NCBI GenBank assembly: GCA_007556525.1
Contig: SWJS01000001.1
Span: forward strand, 62,001-126,000
DNA length: 64,000 bases
Origin: Lysobacteraceae bacterium CU05-9
GTDB lineage: Bacteria > Pseudomonadota > Gammaproteobacteria > Xanthomonadales > Xanthomonadaceae
Reading direction: 5' to 3'
The position numbers and the translations under genes are program-made. The notes under the pieces were generated by a model that did not search any database, was not told the origin of the DNA, and saw nothing but the letters and a program-made list of their open reading frames with translations. This document shows, piece by piece, positions 39,203 to 48,695 of the stretch. Numbering within the stretch: the stretch's first letter is position 1; the number at the start of each line of letters is the position of its first letter.

Positions 39203-40315
39203 ATGAATAAGAAGATTCTTGCAGCGGCGCTGCTGGGCGGTCTGACAATTGCGGGCGTCGCCGGCGCACAGGATTTCGACAACCGTTGGTACATCACCGG
39301 TGGCGTCGGAATGAACTTCCAGGACAACGACCGCAATACTGAAGACGCACCTTTCGGTTACCTGGGTTTCGGTAAGCAAGTCACTCCTTCGGTCGCAGTC
39401 GACCTGGAACTGAATTACCAAAATCCACACCCAACCCGTAGCGATGACCTGAACTGGTCGCAATACGGTATTTCTTTGGACGTCCGTAAGTTCTTCATGA
39501 ACGACCGCACGTGGCGTCCATACGTGGTCGGTGGTCTTGGTTACCAGCGTCACGAAGAAGAGTACACGCAATTGCTGCCAGGCGGCATGAACCCAGGCAT
39601 TCAGGAACGTAAGGGCGGCAACATTTCCGCTAAGGCCGGTATCGGTCTTGAAGGCCGCATGAGCGACCGCGTCCGCGTCCGTACTGAACTGGCTTACCGT
39701 TATGACGGTGACGACGAAGCGATTTCGCCAAACTTTGACGGTTCGATCGACGACAAGGACAGCTTCGCTGACCTGTTGGCTTCGGTTGGTGTCGTGATCC
39801 CATTGGGCGCACTGCCAGCAGCTCCGGTTCCAGTGGCTCCAACGCCAGTTACGCCTAACTGTGCTGATTTGGACGACGACGGTGACGGCGTGAACAACTG
39901 TAATGACCGCTGCCCAGGCTCGCAAGCCGGTCAAACGATTGGTCCGGACGGTTGCCCAGTTCCAGTGACGATCGATCTGAAGGGTGTTAACTTCGACTTC
40001 GACAAGTCGACGCTGCGTCCTGACGCGATTGCGATCTTGAACGAAGCAGTTGACGTGATGAAGCGTTACCCAGAACTGCGTGCAGAAGTCGCAGGTCACA
40101 CTGACTTGTGCGGCAGCGATTCGTACAACCAAGGTCTGTCGGAGCGTCGTGCACGTGTTGTATATGACTACCTGACCTCGAACGGTATCGATTCGTCGCG
40201 TCTGGCAGGTCCAAACGGTTACGGTGAAAGCCGTCCGCTGGTCCCAACCGCACAAACGATCCCAGCATGTAAGAGCGAAACCAACCGTCGTACGGAACTG
40301 AACGTCCAAAACTAA
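39203..40315 (+). CDS. OmpA-family outer-membrane protein, copy 1
   Basis: A 370-residue protein with a signal peptide (about 1-23, ending GVAGAQ) and an eight-strand barrel domain (about 25-195). A Pro-rich hinge and a TSP3-like calcium motif (DLDDDGDGVNNCNDRCPGSQ) follow, then a C-terminal peptidoglycan-binding OmpA domain (VNFDFDKSTLRPDA, GHTDLCGSDSYNQGLSERRA). It anchors the outer membrane to the cell wall. Tandem with a close paralogue. Confidence 0.94.
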   Translation: MNKKILAAALLGGLTIAGVAGAQDFDNRWYITGGVGMNFQDNDRNTEDAPFGYLGFGKQVTPSVAVDLELNYQNPHPTRSDDLNWSQYGISLDVRKFFMNDRTWRPYVVGGLGYQRHEEEYTQLLPGGMNPGIQERKGGNISAKAGIGLEGRMSDRVRVRTELAYRYDGDDEAISPNFDGSIDDKDSFADLLASVGVVIPLGALPAAPVPVAPTPVTPNCADLDDDGDGVNNCNDRCPGSQAGQTIGPDGCPVPVTIDLKGVNFDFDKSTLRPDAIAILNEAVDVMKRYPELRAEVAGHTDLCGSDSYNQGLSERRARVVYDYLTSNGIDSSRLAGPNGYGESRPLVPTAQTIPACKSETNRRTELNVQN

Positions 40316-40634
40316 TTGTTAAGGCGTTTAGCCTCCCCGGAGGTTGATTTCAAGGAAGCCCAGTCGAGAGATTGGGCTTCTTTTTGGGCGGGATTTGGGT
40401 GCAGAGCCTGATACAGGGCAGGTTACGGGCCTTCACGCTGTCGTCACCGGGCTATCCGCAAAATGAACGCAACTGAAATTATTTGTTCAGTTGATTGTTA
40501 AAACAACGCTAAAAGTGTATATTGATTCAGCGAATGTCACATCGGAACCAGATACGGGGACGAGTGTCGGTCGTTAACTTAGAAGAAAATCTCGACAGTT
40601 CACATATAAATAAATTGTCATTAGGAGTTTAAAG
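40316..40634 (+). promoter_or_regulatory. Gap between the two ompA genes with terminator and promoter
   Basis: This 319-base gap has no gene. The first ompA ends in a terminator (stem 40355-40362 with 40373-40380, then T5). A sigma70-like promoter for the second copy lies at 40495-40523 (TTGTTA, 17-base spacer, TATATT). The CGTTAACTTAGA element recurs at 40572-40583. The transcript would have a leader of about 100 bases ahead of a TAGGAG ribosome site. Confidence 0.65.
40355..40385 (+). terminator. Intrinsic terminator of ompA copy 1
   Basis: GAAGCCCA (40355-40362) pairs with TGGGCTTC (40373-40380) and is followed by TTTTT. Confidence 0.85.
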
Positions 40635-41744
40635 ATGAAGATTCGCCTCTTGGCTGCCGCGCTCATTGCTGGCGTTGCAGTTGTTAACGTTGCAGGTGCC
40701 CAAGATTTCGACAACCGCTGGTACATCACCGGTTCGGTTGGTATGAATTTCCAGGACAACGACCGCAACACTGAAGACGCTCCATTCGGCACGCTCGGTT
40801 TCGGCAAGCAAATCTCGCCGTCGATCGCTGTTGACCTGGAACTGAACTATCAGAACCCACACCCAACCCGTAGCGACGACCTGAACTGGTCGCAGTACGG
40901 TATTTCGGTTGACCTGCGTAAGTTCTTCATGAACGACCGCACGTGGCGTCCATACGTGGTCGGTGGTCTTGGTTACCAGCGTCACGAAGAAGAGTACACC
41001 CAGTTGATGCCAGGTGGCATGAACCCAGGTATCAACCAACGTGAAGGCGGCAACTTGGCTGCTAAGTTGGGTCTGGGTCTGCAATCCGGCGGCGACCGCG
41101 TGAAGGTCCGCACCGAATTGGCTTACCGCATTGACCTCGACGACGAAGCAATTTCGCCGAACTTCGACGGTTCGATCGACGACAAGGACAGCTTCGCTGA
41201 CCTGTTGGCTTCGGTTGGTGTCGTGATCCCATTGGGCGCACTGCCAGCAGCTCCAGTTCCAGTTGCTCCAGCTCCAGTTACCCCTAACTGTGCTGACCTG
41301 GACGACGACGGCGACGGCGTCAACAACTGTAACGATCGTTGCCCAGGCTCGCAAGCTGGTCAAGCTGTCGGTCCAGACGGTTGCCCAGTTCCATTGTCGC
41401 TCGACCTGAAGGGCGTCAACTTTGACTTCGATAAGTCGACCCTGCGTCCAGACGCAATCGGCATCTTGAACGAAGCTGTTGCAATCCTGAGCCGTTACCC
41501 AGAACTGCGCGTCGAAATCGCTGGTCACACCGACTTGTGCGGTAGCGATTCGTACAACCAAGGTCTGTCGGAGCGTCGTGCACGCGTTGTATATGACTAC
41601 CTGACCTCGAACGGTATCGATTCGTCGCGTCTGGCAGGTCCAAACGGTTACGGTGAAAGCCGTCCGCTGGTCCCAACGGCACAAACGATCCCAGCATGTA
41701 AGAGCGAAACCAACCGTCGTACGGAACTGAACGTTCAAAACTAA
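40635..41744 (+). CDS. OmpA-family outer-membrane protein, copy 2
   Basis: A 369-residue paralogue of the preceding gene with the same layout: signal peptide, barrel, Pro-rich hinge, calcium-type motif and OmpA C-terminal domain. The barrel region around residues 125-165 differs most (INQREGGNLAAKLGLGLQSGG against IQERKGGNISAKAGIGL). The last 190 bases are almost identical to copy 1, including synonymous positions. It has its own promoter and terminator. Confidence 0.94.
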   Translation: MKIRLLAAALIAGVAVVNVAGAQDFDNRWYITGSVGMNFQDNDRNTEDAPFGTLGFGKQISPSIAVDLELNYQNPHPTRSDDLNWSQYGISVDLRKFFMNDRTWRPYVVGGLGYQRHEEEYTQLMPGGMNPGINQREGGNLAAKLGLGLQSGGDRVKVRTELAYRIDLDDEAISPNFDGSIDDKDSFADLLASVGVVIPLGALPAAPVPVAPAPVTPNCADLDDDGDGVNNCNDRCPGSQAGQAVGPDGCPVPLSLDLKGVNFDFDKSTLRPDAIGILNEAVAILSRYPELRVEIAGHTDLCGSDSYNQGLSERRARVVYDYLTSNGIDSSRLAGPNGYGESRPLVPTAQTIPACKSETNRRTELNVQN

Positions 41745-41793
41745 TTGAACGCTCGGAACTGTCGACCTAACGGTTAAGTTCAAGCAGCATAAG

Positions 41794-41822
41794 GAGCCCA
41801 ACTTCGGTTGGGCTCTTTTTTT
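41794..41822 (+). terminator. Intrinsic terminator of ompA copy 2
   Basis: A perfect 9-bp stem (41794-41802 with 41807-41815), a TTCG tetraloop and a long T run. Confidence 0.92.
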
Positions 41823-41902
41823 GTGCGTCAAAAAATCATTCCATTGTCACAGCACATCTTGTACAGTTGGGGAAGTCAATAATTTGTGCCGCGGAGTTTG
41901 GA

Positions 41903-42415
41903 ATGCGTCGAGTCGGGTTGGGTGTGATTACGTTGGTTGCAGGATTGGGTTTGGCCGGTGCGGCATTCGCGCAGGACAACACCTGTGGCGCCATCGCAAA
42001 GGTACAGACGCAGGATCTTTCGATTGCACCGGATCTTGATTCGCCGTCGAGCTATCTGCTGGGTGGAGCGAATGGTGTTTTGGCACAGTCCTACAATCAG
42101 ACGTTGTCGGTCAATAGCTTGATTACGCGTTTGAAGATTTCGAACTGCCGCGCTTTGGCCAGCGCCACGCCGACCCGATTGCCGGGTGACATGGTTGATG
42201 CCGCGACATACAAGCCACAAACTGAATTCGACAACACGCCATGGCGCTTCAACATGACGCAGAACGGTAAGCGCATGACGGCGGATGAGTTCGACGAGTG
42301 GATGAAGGCGAAGGGTGTCCGCGTTGCCAAGGGTGCGCCGCAGCCACAACCTGCTGCCGTGGCTCCCGGTACGACGCCGAGCCAGGGCGCAACCGTGCCT
42401 GCGAAACCAGAGTAA
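41903..42415 (+). CDS. Exported protein of unknown function
   Basis: A 170-residue protein starting at ATG 41903 with GGAG upstream and a signal peptide (RRVGLGVITLVAGLGLAGAAFAQ). The mature protein has a CGAIAKVQTQD start, one more cysteine (SNCRAL), and a Pro/Ala-rich C-terminal tail. I do not recognise a family. It precedes the pseudouridine synthase gene by 12 bases. Confidence 0.8.
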   Translation: MRRVGLGVITLVAGLGLAGAAFAQDNTCGAIAKVQTQDLSIAPDLDSPSSYLLGGANGVLAQSYNQTLSVNSLITRLKISNCRALASATPTRLPGDMVDAATYKPQTEFDNTPWRFNMTQNGKRMTADEFDEWMKAKGVRVAKGAPQPQPAAVAPGTTPSQGATVPAKPE

Positions 42416-42427
42416 GCCAATCCCCAT

Positions 42428-43165
42428 ATGACCCCGCACAATGCCGTTCGACCTCGACACGGCATTGCGCGAGTGATCTCGAAGAATGGGCTTTGTTCGC
42501 GTTCTGAAGCGGAGCGGCGGGTGATCGCAGGCCGTGTGTCTTTCCGTGGTCGAATCGTCAGCAACCCCGACTTCCCAGTGTTGTCGTCGGAAGTAGCGCA
42601 TGTTTGCGTAGATGGCATTTCCCTGACACGCCCGGAACGGATTTACGTCGCGTTGAACAAGCCACGTGGACTTGTGACGACCGCGAGTGATGAGAAAGGC
42701 CGCCACACGGTATACGAATGTTTTGAGTCGTCGAATCTCCCATGGATTGCGCCAGTCGGGCGGCTTGACCAAGCCAGTGAAGGGTTATTGCTGTTTAGCA
42801 ATGATCCGGAGTGGTCCGCGCGCATCACGGGTCCCGAATCACATCTCGACAAGACCTACCATGTGCAAGTACGCGGTCATCTACGAGTCGAAGATCTTGC
42901 ATCGATGCAATCCGGCGTCGACGTTTTGAATGACGTTTGGCGCGTGAAACGAGCGGAGATCTTGCGGTGCGGAGAACGCACGAGCTGGCTAATCATTGTG
43001 CTGGATGAAGGTAGGAACCGACAGATCCGCCGGATTCTAGGAACGTTGGGATTCGACGTGTTGCGCTTGGTTCGTGTGGCAATCGGTTCCGTAGTTATCG
43101 GTGAGCTGCATAAGGGCGAGTGGAGATTTCTTACACCCGCCCAAGTGCATGATCTCGATCATTAG
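42428..43165 (+). CDS. Pseudouridine synthase, RsuA/RluB/RluF family
   Basis: A 245-residue enzyme with an N-terminal S4 RNA-binding domain (about 12-65, ARVISKNGLCSRSEAERRV) and a catalytic domain with the aspartate in PVGRLDQASEGLLLFSND and the LDEGRNRQIRRI motif. Which rRNA or tRNA uridine it modifies cannot be told from the sequence. The 3' end overlaps the convergent pseudopilin gene by 4 bases. Confidence 0.92.
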   Translation: MTPHNAVRPRHGIARVISKNGLCSRSEAERRVIAGRVSFRGRIVSNPDFPVLSSEVAHVCVDGISLTRPERIYVALNKPRGLVTTASDEKGRHTVYECFESSNLPWIAPVGRLDQASEGLLLFSNDPEWSARITGPESHLDKTYHVQVRGHLRVEDLASMQSGVDVLNDVWRVKRAEILRCGERTSWLIIVLDEGRNRQIRRILGTLGFDVLRLVRVAIGSVVIGELHKGEWRFLTPAQVHDLDH

Positions 43166-43668
43166 CATTGTCGATGTTCACTATATGTCTGGCTGCGAAT
43201 GCGTCCGGCATTGCTGATGATGATGTCCTTACGCCAGGCATTTTCCGGATCGCAAACCTTGATGGTCATGTTCGCGCCCGACGACCATCCGTTCGGCTGA
43301 AACCGAACCCGGGGCCTGGTTGCGGCGCCCTGAAGCGCATAGCCATCAGCGACGCGAAACGACCGCAAAACAGAATCATCGCGCTCATCAACGATCAGCC
43401 AGAAGCGACTTGAAGCATCAAACGTGCCGCAGGTTTGATTGTCCGCCGATGCACATACTGCGATGACTTTGTTGGATTTCATTGCGTGGATACGTGCAGC
43501 ATTGAGTGTCGTCAGGCTGGTCTGCGTTACGCCCTGTAACGTCCACTGCGATTGCAACCTGGCGAGCTGTGGAATTGCGATGAATCCGGCAATGATCAGT
43601 ACCGCCATCGCAACGCAGAGTTCGATCAGCGTAAATCCTTGCTCATGTTTGCGACTTGAATCTTTCAT
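43162..43668 (-). CDS. Type IV pilus-type pseudopilin, FimT/GspH-like
   Basis: A 168-residue protein with a class III prepilin leader: short basic leader, then EQG followed by FTLIELCVAMAVLIIAGFIAIP. The glycine and the glutamate at +5 needed by prepilin peptidase are present. The C-terminal domain is of GspH/FimT type with two cysteines (CASADNQTCG). The start at 43668 gives an 11-residue leader; an in-frame ATG at 43704 is the alternative. No other pilus genes are next to it. Confidence 0.88.
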   Translation of the reverse strand: MKDSSRKHEQGFTLIELCVAMAVLIIAGFIAIPQLARLQSQWTLQGVTQTSLTTLNAARIHAMKSNKVIAVCASADNQTCGTFDASSRFWLIVDERDDSVLRSFRVADGYALQGAATRPRVRFQPNGWSSGANMTIKVCDPENAWRKDIIISNAGRIRSQTYSEHRQC

Positions 43669-43891
43669 CAGTCGATGATGTTCCGAAGTGACGTCGCACG
43701 CCATCGGAATTGTGCCCGTTGATATGTCAGTGAATTACGCAACTTGCGCTGATTGATGGTCAGATGTTTTTGACGATGCCGTTGATCAATTCACACGAAC
43801 CGTCCGTCGCCCAAAAGGCCTAGTAGAAATTCCAGGCGTTCCACTTCTGCAAAAAATGGACTTCCAACATAACAACACAGGAAGTTCGACC

Positions 43892-44227
43892 ATGAGCAAA
43901 TTCAAGCTTGTTTCCGTTCAATTGCGTGCATGGTTTGTCGCGCTGTCATCCGTTGTCGTGCCAGGCGTGGCGTCGGCGCAGGCGAATGCAGGGCTCGGGG
44001 AGACGCGCAGCAAGTTGTGCGGACTTCTTGAGAACCTGACGACCCTGCTGAACCTGGCATCGATTTCAATTGTGACGATTGCGATTATTTTTGCGGGCTA
44101 TCAGATTGCGTTTGCCCATAAGCGGATCAATGACGTTGCACCGATCCTCATTGGCGGGCTTCTGATCGGTGCGGCGGCACAGATCGCACGTATGTTGATC
44201 GGCGATCAATCGTATTGCGGCGTGTGA
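43892..44227 (+). CDS. virB2: Type IV secretion major pilin, VirB2
   Basis: A 111-residue protein with a signal peptide (about 1-35, ending VASAQA) and two hydrophobic segments (LASISIVTIAIIFAGYQIAF and APILIGGLLIGAAAQIA) of VirB2/TrbC type. The start at 43892 has AGGAAG upstream. It is the first gene of the type IV secretion cluster. Two cysteines (KLCGL and SYCGV) could form a disulfide. Confidence 0.88.
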   Translation: MSKFKLVSVQLRAWFVALSSVVVPGVASAQANAGLGETRSKLCGLLENLTTLLNLASISIVTIAIIFAGYQIAFAHKRINDVAPILIGGLLIGAAAQIARMLIGDQSYCGV

Positions 44228-44237
44228 GGGATTTCGA

Positions 44238-44579
44238 ATGAACAGTTCGCCGCAGCTCGTCAAAGACACAGTGTTCAAAGGGTGCACGCGACAAGCCACT
44301 TTCCTCGGGATTCCATTGTTGCCATTCCTGGTGACGGCGGGAGGATGTGTGGTCCTGGCAATGTACTTCAGTCTTTGGTTTTTGGCGCTGGCACCAATTC
44401 TGGTGCTCGTTTGCCGGCAGCTGTGTGCGAATGACGATGCATTTTTTCATCTCATTTACCTGCGCATCGGTCTGAGGATGTTGACCCGCAATGTCCGTGA
44501 GAACAACGGTGTGTGGCGATTCGATTCACTGGACGTGCGGGAGTCGGCGTTGCGCAAGTTCGGGGGTAGTGACCAATGA
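44238..44579 (+). CDS. virB3: Type IV secretion protein VirB3
   Basis: A 113-residue inner-membrane protein with the N-terminal VFKGCTRQATFLGIPLLPF start and a pair of closely spaced membrane segments, matching VirB3. Its stop overlaps the virB4 start as ATGA, which fits the frequent pairing or fusion of VirB3 and VirB4. Confidence 0.9.
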   Translation: MNSSPQLVKDTVFKGCTRQATFLGIPLLPFLVTAGGCVVLAMYFSLWFLALAPILVLVCRQLCANDDAFFHLIYLRIGLRMLTRNVRENNGVWRFDSLDVRESALRKFGGSDQ

Positions 44580-46960
44580 AACCGAATACGACATTCGAGT
44601 CCTTCATCCCATACTCGTCGCATATCGCTCCGGATGTCGTTCGGACAGTCGGCGGAGAGTACTTGATGACTTGGCGCCTCGATGGGGTTGCGCACATCGG
44701 CATTGACAGCAACGTACTGAATCACCGCCATGACGTATTGAATCGTTGGGTACAGTCGTTACGGGCGCCTGATTCCAGCAACATCTCGCTGTGGACGCAC
44801 GAGTTCCGTACTTTGGAAAACAACCAGGATTCGCGACATGACACCGGCAGCGAGTTTGTCGATCATTTGTCTGCGCAGTATGAGCGCAAGCTTTCCGGAA
44901 GGCCACTGTTCCGCACGGAACATTTCCTGACACTCGTCCTGCGACCGCTTCAACGCAAGAAACAATCGCATAGCTTCAACGCGGATATCACGATCCAGGT
45001 GTCGAAGTTGCATGAACTTGCCTCGATGCTCGAGCAAGTTTTGCATGATTATGGGCCGACCCGTCTTGGCATTGAGCGTAGAGCGGAAGCGCCTGATGTT
45101 TCGATGCTGGCAGGATTTTTGGCACGATTCTTGAATGGAGTGAATCAAGCTCCGCCTGTGGTCCGTGCGCCTTTGCACACGACATTGGCAACGGCATCCA
45201 TACAGTTTGCTGCAGATGCCTCCGAGTGGAGCATCCGGATGCCGACTGGCAAGCGAAAGTTTGGCGCGATGATCGGCATCAAGGAATTCACGGATCGCAC
45301 GTCGCCAGGCGCGTTAAATGTCCTGCAGTCATTGCCGTTTGAATATGTCTTGACTCAATCATTTTCGCCGTTGGGCCGACACCAAGCGTTGCGATCGCTG
45401 GAGCGTACGAAGGGCCGTCTGATTTCCGTGGGTGACAAGTCTGTCAGTCAGATCCGCGAGCTTGATGAGGCCATGGATCAACTGAGCAGCGGCGCTTTTC
45501 TGTTTGGTGAGCATCATTGTTCGCTTGCAGTGCTTGCGTCCAGTCGAAAGGAGCTGACGCAGCATGCCGCGGAAGCATGCGCGGCGTTAACGGACCTAGG
45601 TTTCATTGCTACACGCGAAACGCTCGGTACAGTACCCGCATTTTGGGCGCAGCTACCCGCGAACTGGAAATACCGACCAAGAATTCGACTGCTGAGCTCA
45701 AGGAATTTTGTCGGGCTGTCATCATTTCAGCGTGGTGCACGCGGTAAAGCCAATGGGAACCCGTGGGGAAGTTCCATCGCATCTCTGCGCTCGGCATCGG
45801 GAGAGCGTTTTCATTTCAACTTTCATGCAACAACGAGTACGCGTGACGACACGGGCGAGATGGCCCTTGGCAATACATTAGTCATCGGGAAGTCCGGCAC
45901 AGGTAAGACTGCGTTGGTGAATTTCCTGTTGGCAATGTCACAAAATTTGAAGCCCGCGCCGCGACTGTTTCTTTTTGACAAGGATCATGGGGCGGCGCTG
46001 TTCGTGACAGCGATGGGTGGTCGTCATTTCGGATTGCGAAAGGGGGTGCCGAGTGGATTGAATCCGTTACAGATGCCACCGGTGCCAGGGCGCGTTGCGT
46101 TTCTTGCGGACTGGATTCGTATTCTTGCTGATCGCGAATCTCTATCGCCAGTTGAAGAAAGGGAGCTTCACCAGGCAATTGAGGCAATTCTGGATGCGGA
46201 GCCTCACTTGAGGACCATCAGCAATCTTCGGCGCAGCTTGCCGAATCGGGGCGATGAGTGTCTTTTCGCACGTTTACGCAAATGGACTGCGGGACAACCT
46301 CTTGGTTGGGTGTTCGACAATCCACATGACTTGCTCAACGTCGAATCACATTCGATCTTCGCGTTCGATTACACGGAGGTCCTTGATGATCCGTTGCTGC
46401 GGATTCCGGTCATTCAATATCTTCTGTTCCGGCTTGAATCGATCATCGACGGGTGTCGCTTGATCTATGTCATGGATGAGTTTTGGAAAATCCTCGAAGG
46501 CGAATCCGGTCTACGCGATTTTGCACGGAATAAGCAAAAAACAATTCGCAAACAGAATGGTCTGGGAATTTTCGCGACACAGAGCCCGGAGGATGCACTT
46601 CGCAGTCCTGTTGCCACCGCAATCATCGAACAGACTGCCACGATGCTTCTCTTACCCAATCCAAATGCGACACGTACTGATTATGTGGACGGACTGAAGC
46701 TGACCGAGGAGGAATTCGAATTGGTGAAGTCACTGGGTGAGCACTCGAGAAGGTTCCTGGTCAAACAGGGTACGCAATGTGCGCTTTGCGAACTCGACTT
46801 GTCCGGTCTTACCGACATCCTCGCCGTTCTTTCATCGACCACTGCCTCCGTCACTGCGTTACAAAATTTGCCCGAATCCCAATCAGGATTCCGCGAATGG
46901 CTTCCTGTCGTTCTCGAACAAGTTTCCCATCAACTACCAACCACCTTGGAGGTCGTATGA
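44576..46960 (+). CDS. virB4: Type IV secretion ATPase VirB4
   Basis: A 794-residue ATPase of normal VirB4 length. The Walker A motif VIGKSGTGKTA lies near residue 438, and the Walker B region is RLIYVMDEFWKIL. It energises pilus assembly and substrate transfer at the inner membrane. It overlaps virB3 and virB5 by 4 bases each (ATGA), so the run is translationally coupled. Confidence 0.96.
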   Translation: MKPNTTFESFIPYSSHIAPDVVRTVGGEYLMTWRLDGVAHIGIDSNVLNHRHDVLNRWVQSLRAPDSSNISLWTHEFRTLENNQDSRHDTGSEFVDHLSAQYERKLSGRPLFRTEHFLTLVLRPLQRKKQSHSFNADITIQVSKLHELASMLEQVLHDYGPTRLGIERRAEAPDVSMLAGFLARFLNGVNQAPPVVRAPLHTTLATASIQFAADASEWSIRMPTGKRKFGAMIGIKEFTDRTSPGALNVLQSLPFEYVLTQSFSPLGRHQALRSLERTKGRLISVGDKSVSQIRELDEAMDQLSSGAFLFGEHHCSLAVLASSRKELTQHAAEACAALTDLGFIATRETLGTVPAFWAQLPANWKYRPRIRLLSSRNFVGLSSFQRGARGKANGNPWGSSIASLRSASGERFHFNFHATTSTRDDTGEMALGNTLVIGKSGTGKTALVNFLLAMSQNLKPAPRLFLFDKDHGAALFVTAMGGRHFGLRKGVPSGLNPLQMPPVPGRVAFLADWIRILADRESLSPVEERELHQAIEAILDAEPHLRTISNLRRSLPNRGDECLFARLRKWTAGQPLGWVFDNPHDLLNVESHSIFAFDYTEVLDDPLLRIPVIQYLLFRLESIIDGCRLIYVMDEFWKILEGESGLRDFARNKQKTIRKQNGLGIFATQSPEDALRSPVATAIIEQTATMLLLPNPNATRTDYVDGLKLTEEEFELVKSLGEHSRRFLVKQGTQCALCELDLSGLTDILAVLSSTTASVTALQNLPESQSGFREWLPVVLEQVSHQLPTTLEVV

Positions 46961-47727
46961 AAATCAAGATTCTTTCCGTGGCGGTCATGGCTGTTGCACT
47001 CGCAGTGTCCCTACGTCCTGCGACTGCCGCCGGCATGCCCGTTTATGACAGCGTGCACACGATCCAGAACGTCTACACGCAGCTGTATAACGGCAGTCTA
47101 TCGACCGCCGAGTTTGGCAAGCAGGCGATGCGTTGGGCACAGCAAAATCAACACAACCTCGCACAGATCGAACATATGGCGAGGCAACTCGTTTCAGCGC
47201 AGCGTTTCGTCAATTTCCGTGGCAATGAACTGCCGACTCTTGCGGAGCGCGATCCCAATGAGGGTGTGGCAGAGCAGTGCCCTGGAAGTGGGCAGGGTGT
47301 CGCAGGCTACCTGGCCTCGGTGGTCAAAGTTCGCGCAGACGTTGATCTCGCCGAACAACAGAAAATGATCTGCCGCCAAATCGCCATCGCACGCAATCTG
47401 CAATTCAACAATTCGGTACGACTTTTGCAACGTCTGCGCTCGCGTGGCCAGCAGATGGAAGAGATCGAGCGTGCACGTAATGCGGTTGGCAACCGGATGG
47501 GTGATCTGAGTACGAACAGTAATGATGTGGAACGATTTTTGGCGGCGACGGGAAATGACATGAACGAGTGGCAGTCGACCAATGATTCCTATGAACGCTA
47601 CGTGCAGCTGTTGCGTGGCTACTCCACCGGAATTACCCGTCAGGCACTGCAAGGCAAAAATCGCGTCATCGGTTCTGCGGTACAGGCGCTGGCTTTGAAG
47701 ATGGCGTTAGAGAACGCGAGGAGGTAG
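46957..47727 (+). CDS. virB5: VirB5-like type IV secretion protein
   Basis: A 256-residue exported protein starting at ATG 46957 (GGAGG upstream, 4-base overlap with virB4). The signal peptide ends near RPATAAG; the rest is helical and rich in Gln and Arg, as in VirB5/TrbJ-type minor pilins. Two cysteines (EQCPGS and MICRQ) are present. The assignment rests on position between virB4 and virB6 plus general features. Confidence 0.72.
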   Translation: MKIKILSVAVMAVALAVSLRPATAAGMPVYDSVHTIQNVYTQLYNGSLSTAEFGKQAMRWAQQNQHNLAQIEHMARQLVSAQRFVNFRGNELPTLAERDPNEGVAEQCPGSGQGVAGYLASVVKVRADVDLAEQQKMICRQIAIARNLQFNNSVRLLQRLRSRGQQMEEIERARNAVGNRMGDLSTNSNDVERFLAATGNDMNEWQSTNDSYERYVQLLRGYSTGITRQALQGKNRVIGSAVQALALKMALENARR

Positions 47728-47729
47728 TT

Positions 47730-48683
47730 GTGTATTCCGTGCTCGCCCAGAACTTGCCACAGGCAGGTGACTTCCTGTTCTATCACTTGATCCATGAGTT
47801 CCTCGCGGACGAAATCCGCACGTTCGGCATCGAGCTGATGGGGCGGACGATGGCTTGGATTGGCTCCATCGCACTCGTTTTGTTGACGCTGTGGGTCATG
47901 TTGCAGGGTTATCTCATTGCCATTGGTCAATCGCGTGAATCGCTGACGATGCTTGTCAATCAGATGCTGAAAGCAACGCTGATCGTATCCATCGCGACGG
48001 CAATGAGTGTTGGCGGCACGAATCTGTATGACTTCTTGACCCGTGATTTGAATGCGGAGATTCATCAGGTCGTAACCGGTCGAAACGGTACGCCTGAACA
48101 GGCGATCGACAAGAATCTCGCTTACATGCAAATGGCGATGAGCGGCATCGATGCATTGTCAACGGAGGATGACCAAGCGTTGGCAGACCAGAAAAATCGT
48201 GCGCAGTTTTTTGCAGGGCTTGGCACAGCAGGTCCGGCGATGTCAGCTGCAGCGATGTTGTTGCTCTTCGAAGTTGCCCTGGCGTTGTTCATCGGCTTCG
48301 GGCCCATCTTCATCATCTGCTTGCTGTTCCGGTCGACGCAGCCATTATTCCAAAAATGGTTGTTCTACGGCGTTGGAACGTTGTTCTCGATGGCGATGCT
48401 CAGTTTCGTGACGCATCTGTCCATGCGCATGGTGTCGGCGGTTGCGCAGGCTTTTTGGGGCGCGCGCTTCACCGCTGTTCTGACGGGAATGAATTTCGAT
48501 GAAGGCATCACCAGTCAAGCATTGCAGCAGGGTGGGCTCGGATTGCTGCTGACGGTTCTGATCATTTCGACGCCACCGATGGCCGCGGCATTTTTTCAAG
48601 GGTCGGTCGGGCACTTCATGACCCATAACGGATTCCAGGGACAAGCGCCGTTCCGCAATCCGTCCATTCAACGTATGACCTAA
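47730..48683 (+). CDS. virB6: Type IV secretion polytopic protein VirB6
   Basis: A 317-residue membrane protein with about five to six helices and the central periplasmic loop region typical of VirB6. Recognisable segments are ALALFIGFGPIFIICLLF and WLFYGVGTLFSMAMLSFV, the latter matching the conserved tryptophan-containing block. Start is GTG 47730 with AGGAGG upstream. It forms part of the inner-membrane channel. Confidence 0.92.
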   Translation: MYSVLAQNLPQAGDFLFYHLIHEFLADEIRTFGIELMGRTMAWIGSIALVLLTLWVMLQGYLIAIGQSRESLTMLVNQMLKATLIVSIATAMSVGGTNLYDFLTRDLNAEIHQVVTGRNGTPEQAIDKNLAYMQMAMSGIDALSTEDDQALADQKNRAQFFAGLGTAGPAMSAAAMLLLFEVALALFIGFGPIFIICLLFRSTQPLFQKWLFYGVGTLFSMAMLSFVTHLSMRMVSAVAQAFWGARFTAVLTGMNFDEGITSQALQQGGLGLLLTVLIISTPPMAAAFFQGSVGHFMTHNGFQGQAPFRNPSIQRMT

Positions 48684-48695
48684 GGAGAACTCATC

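Noticed and set aside
39203-41744. Tandem ompA copies considered as flanking repeats of a mobile element
   Set aside because: No transposase or terminal inverted repeats; each copy is a complete gene with its own control sites.
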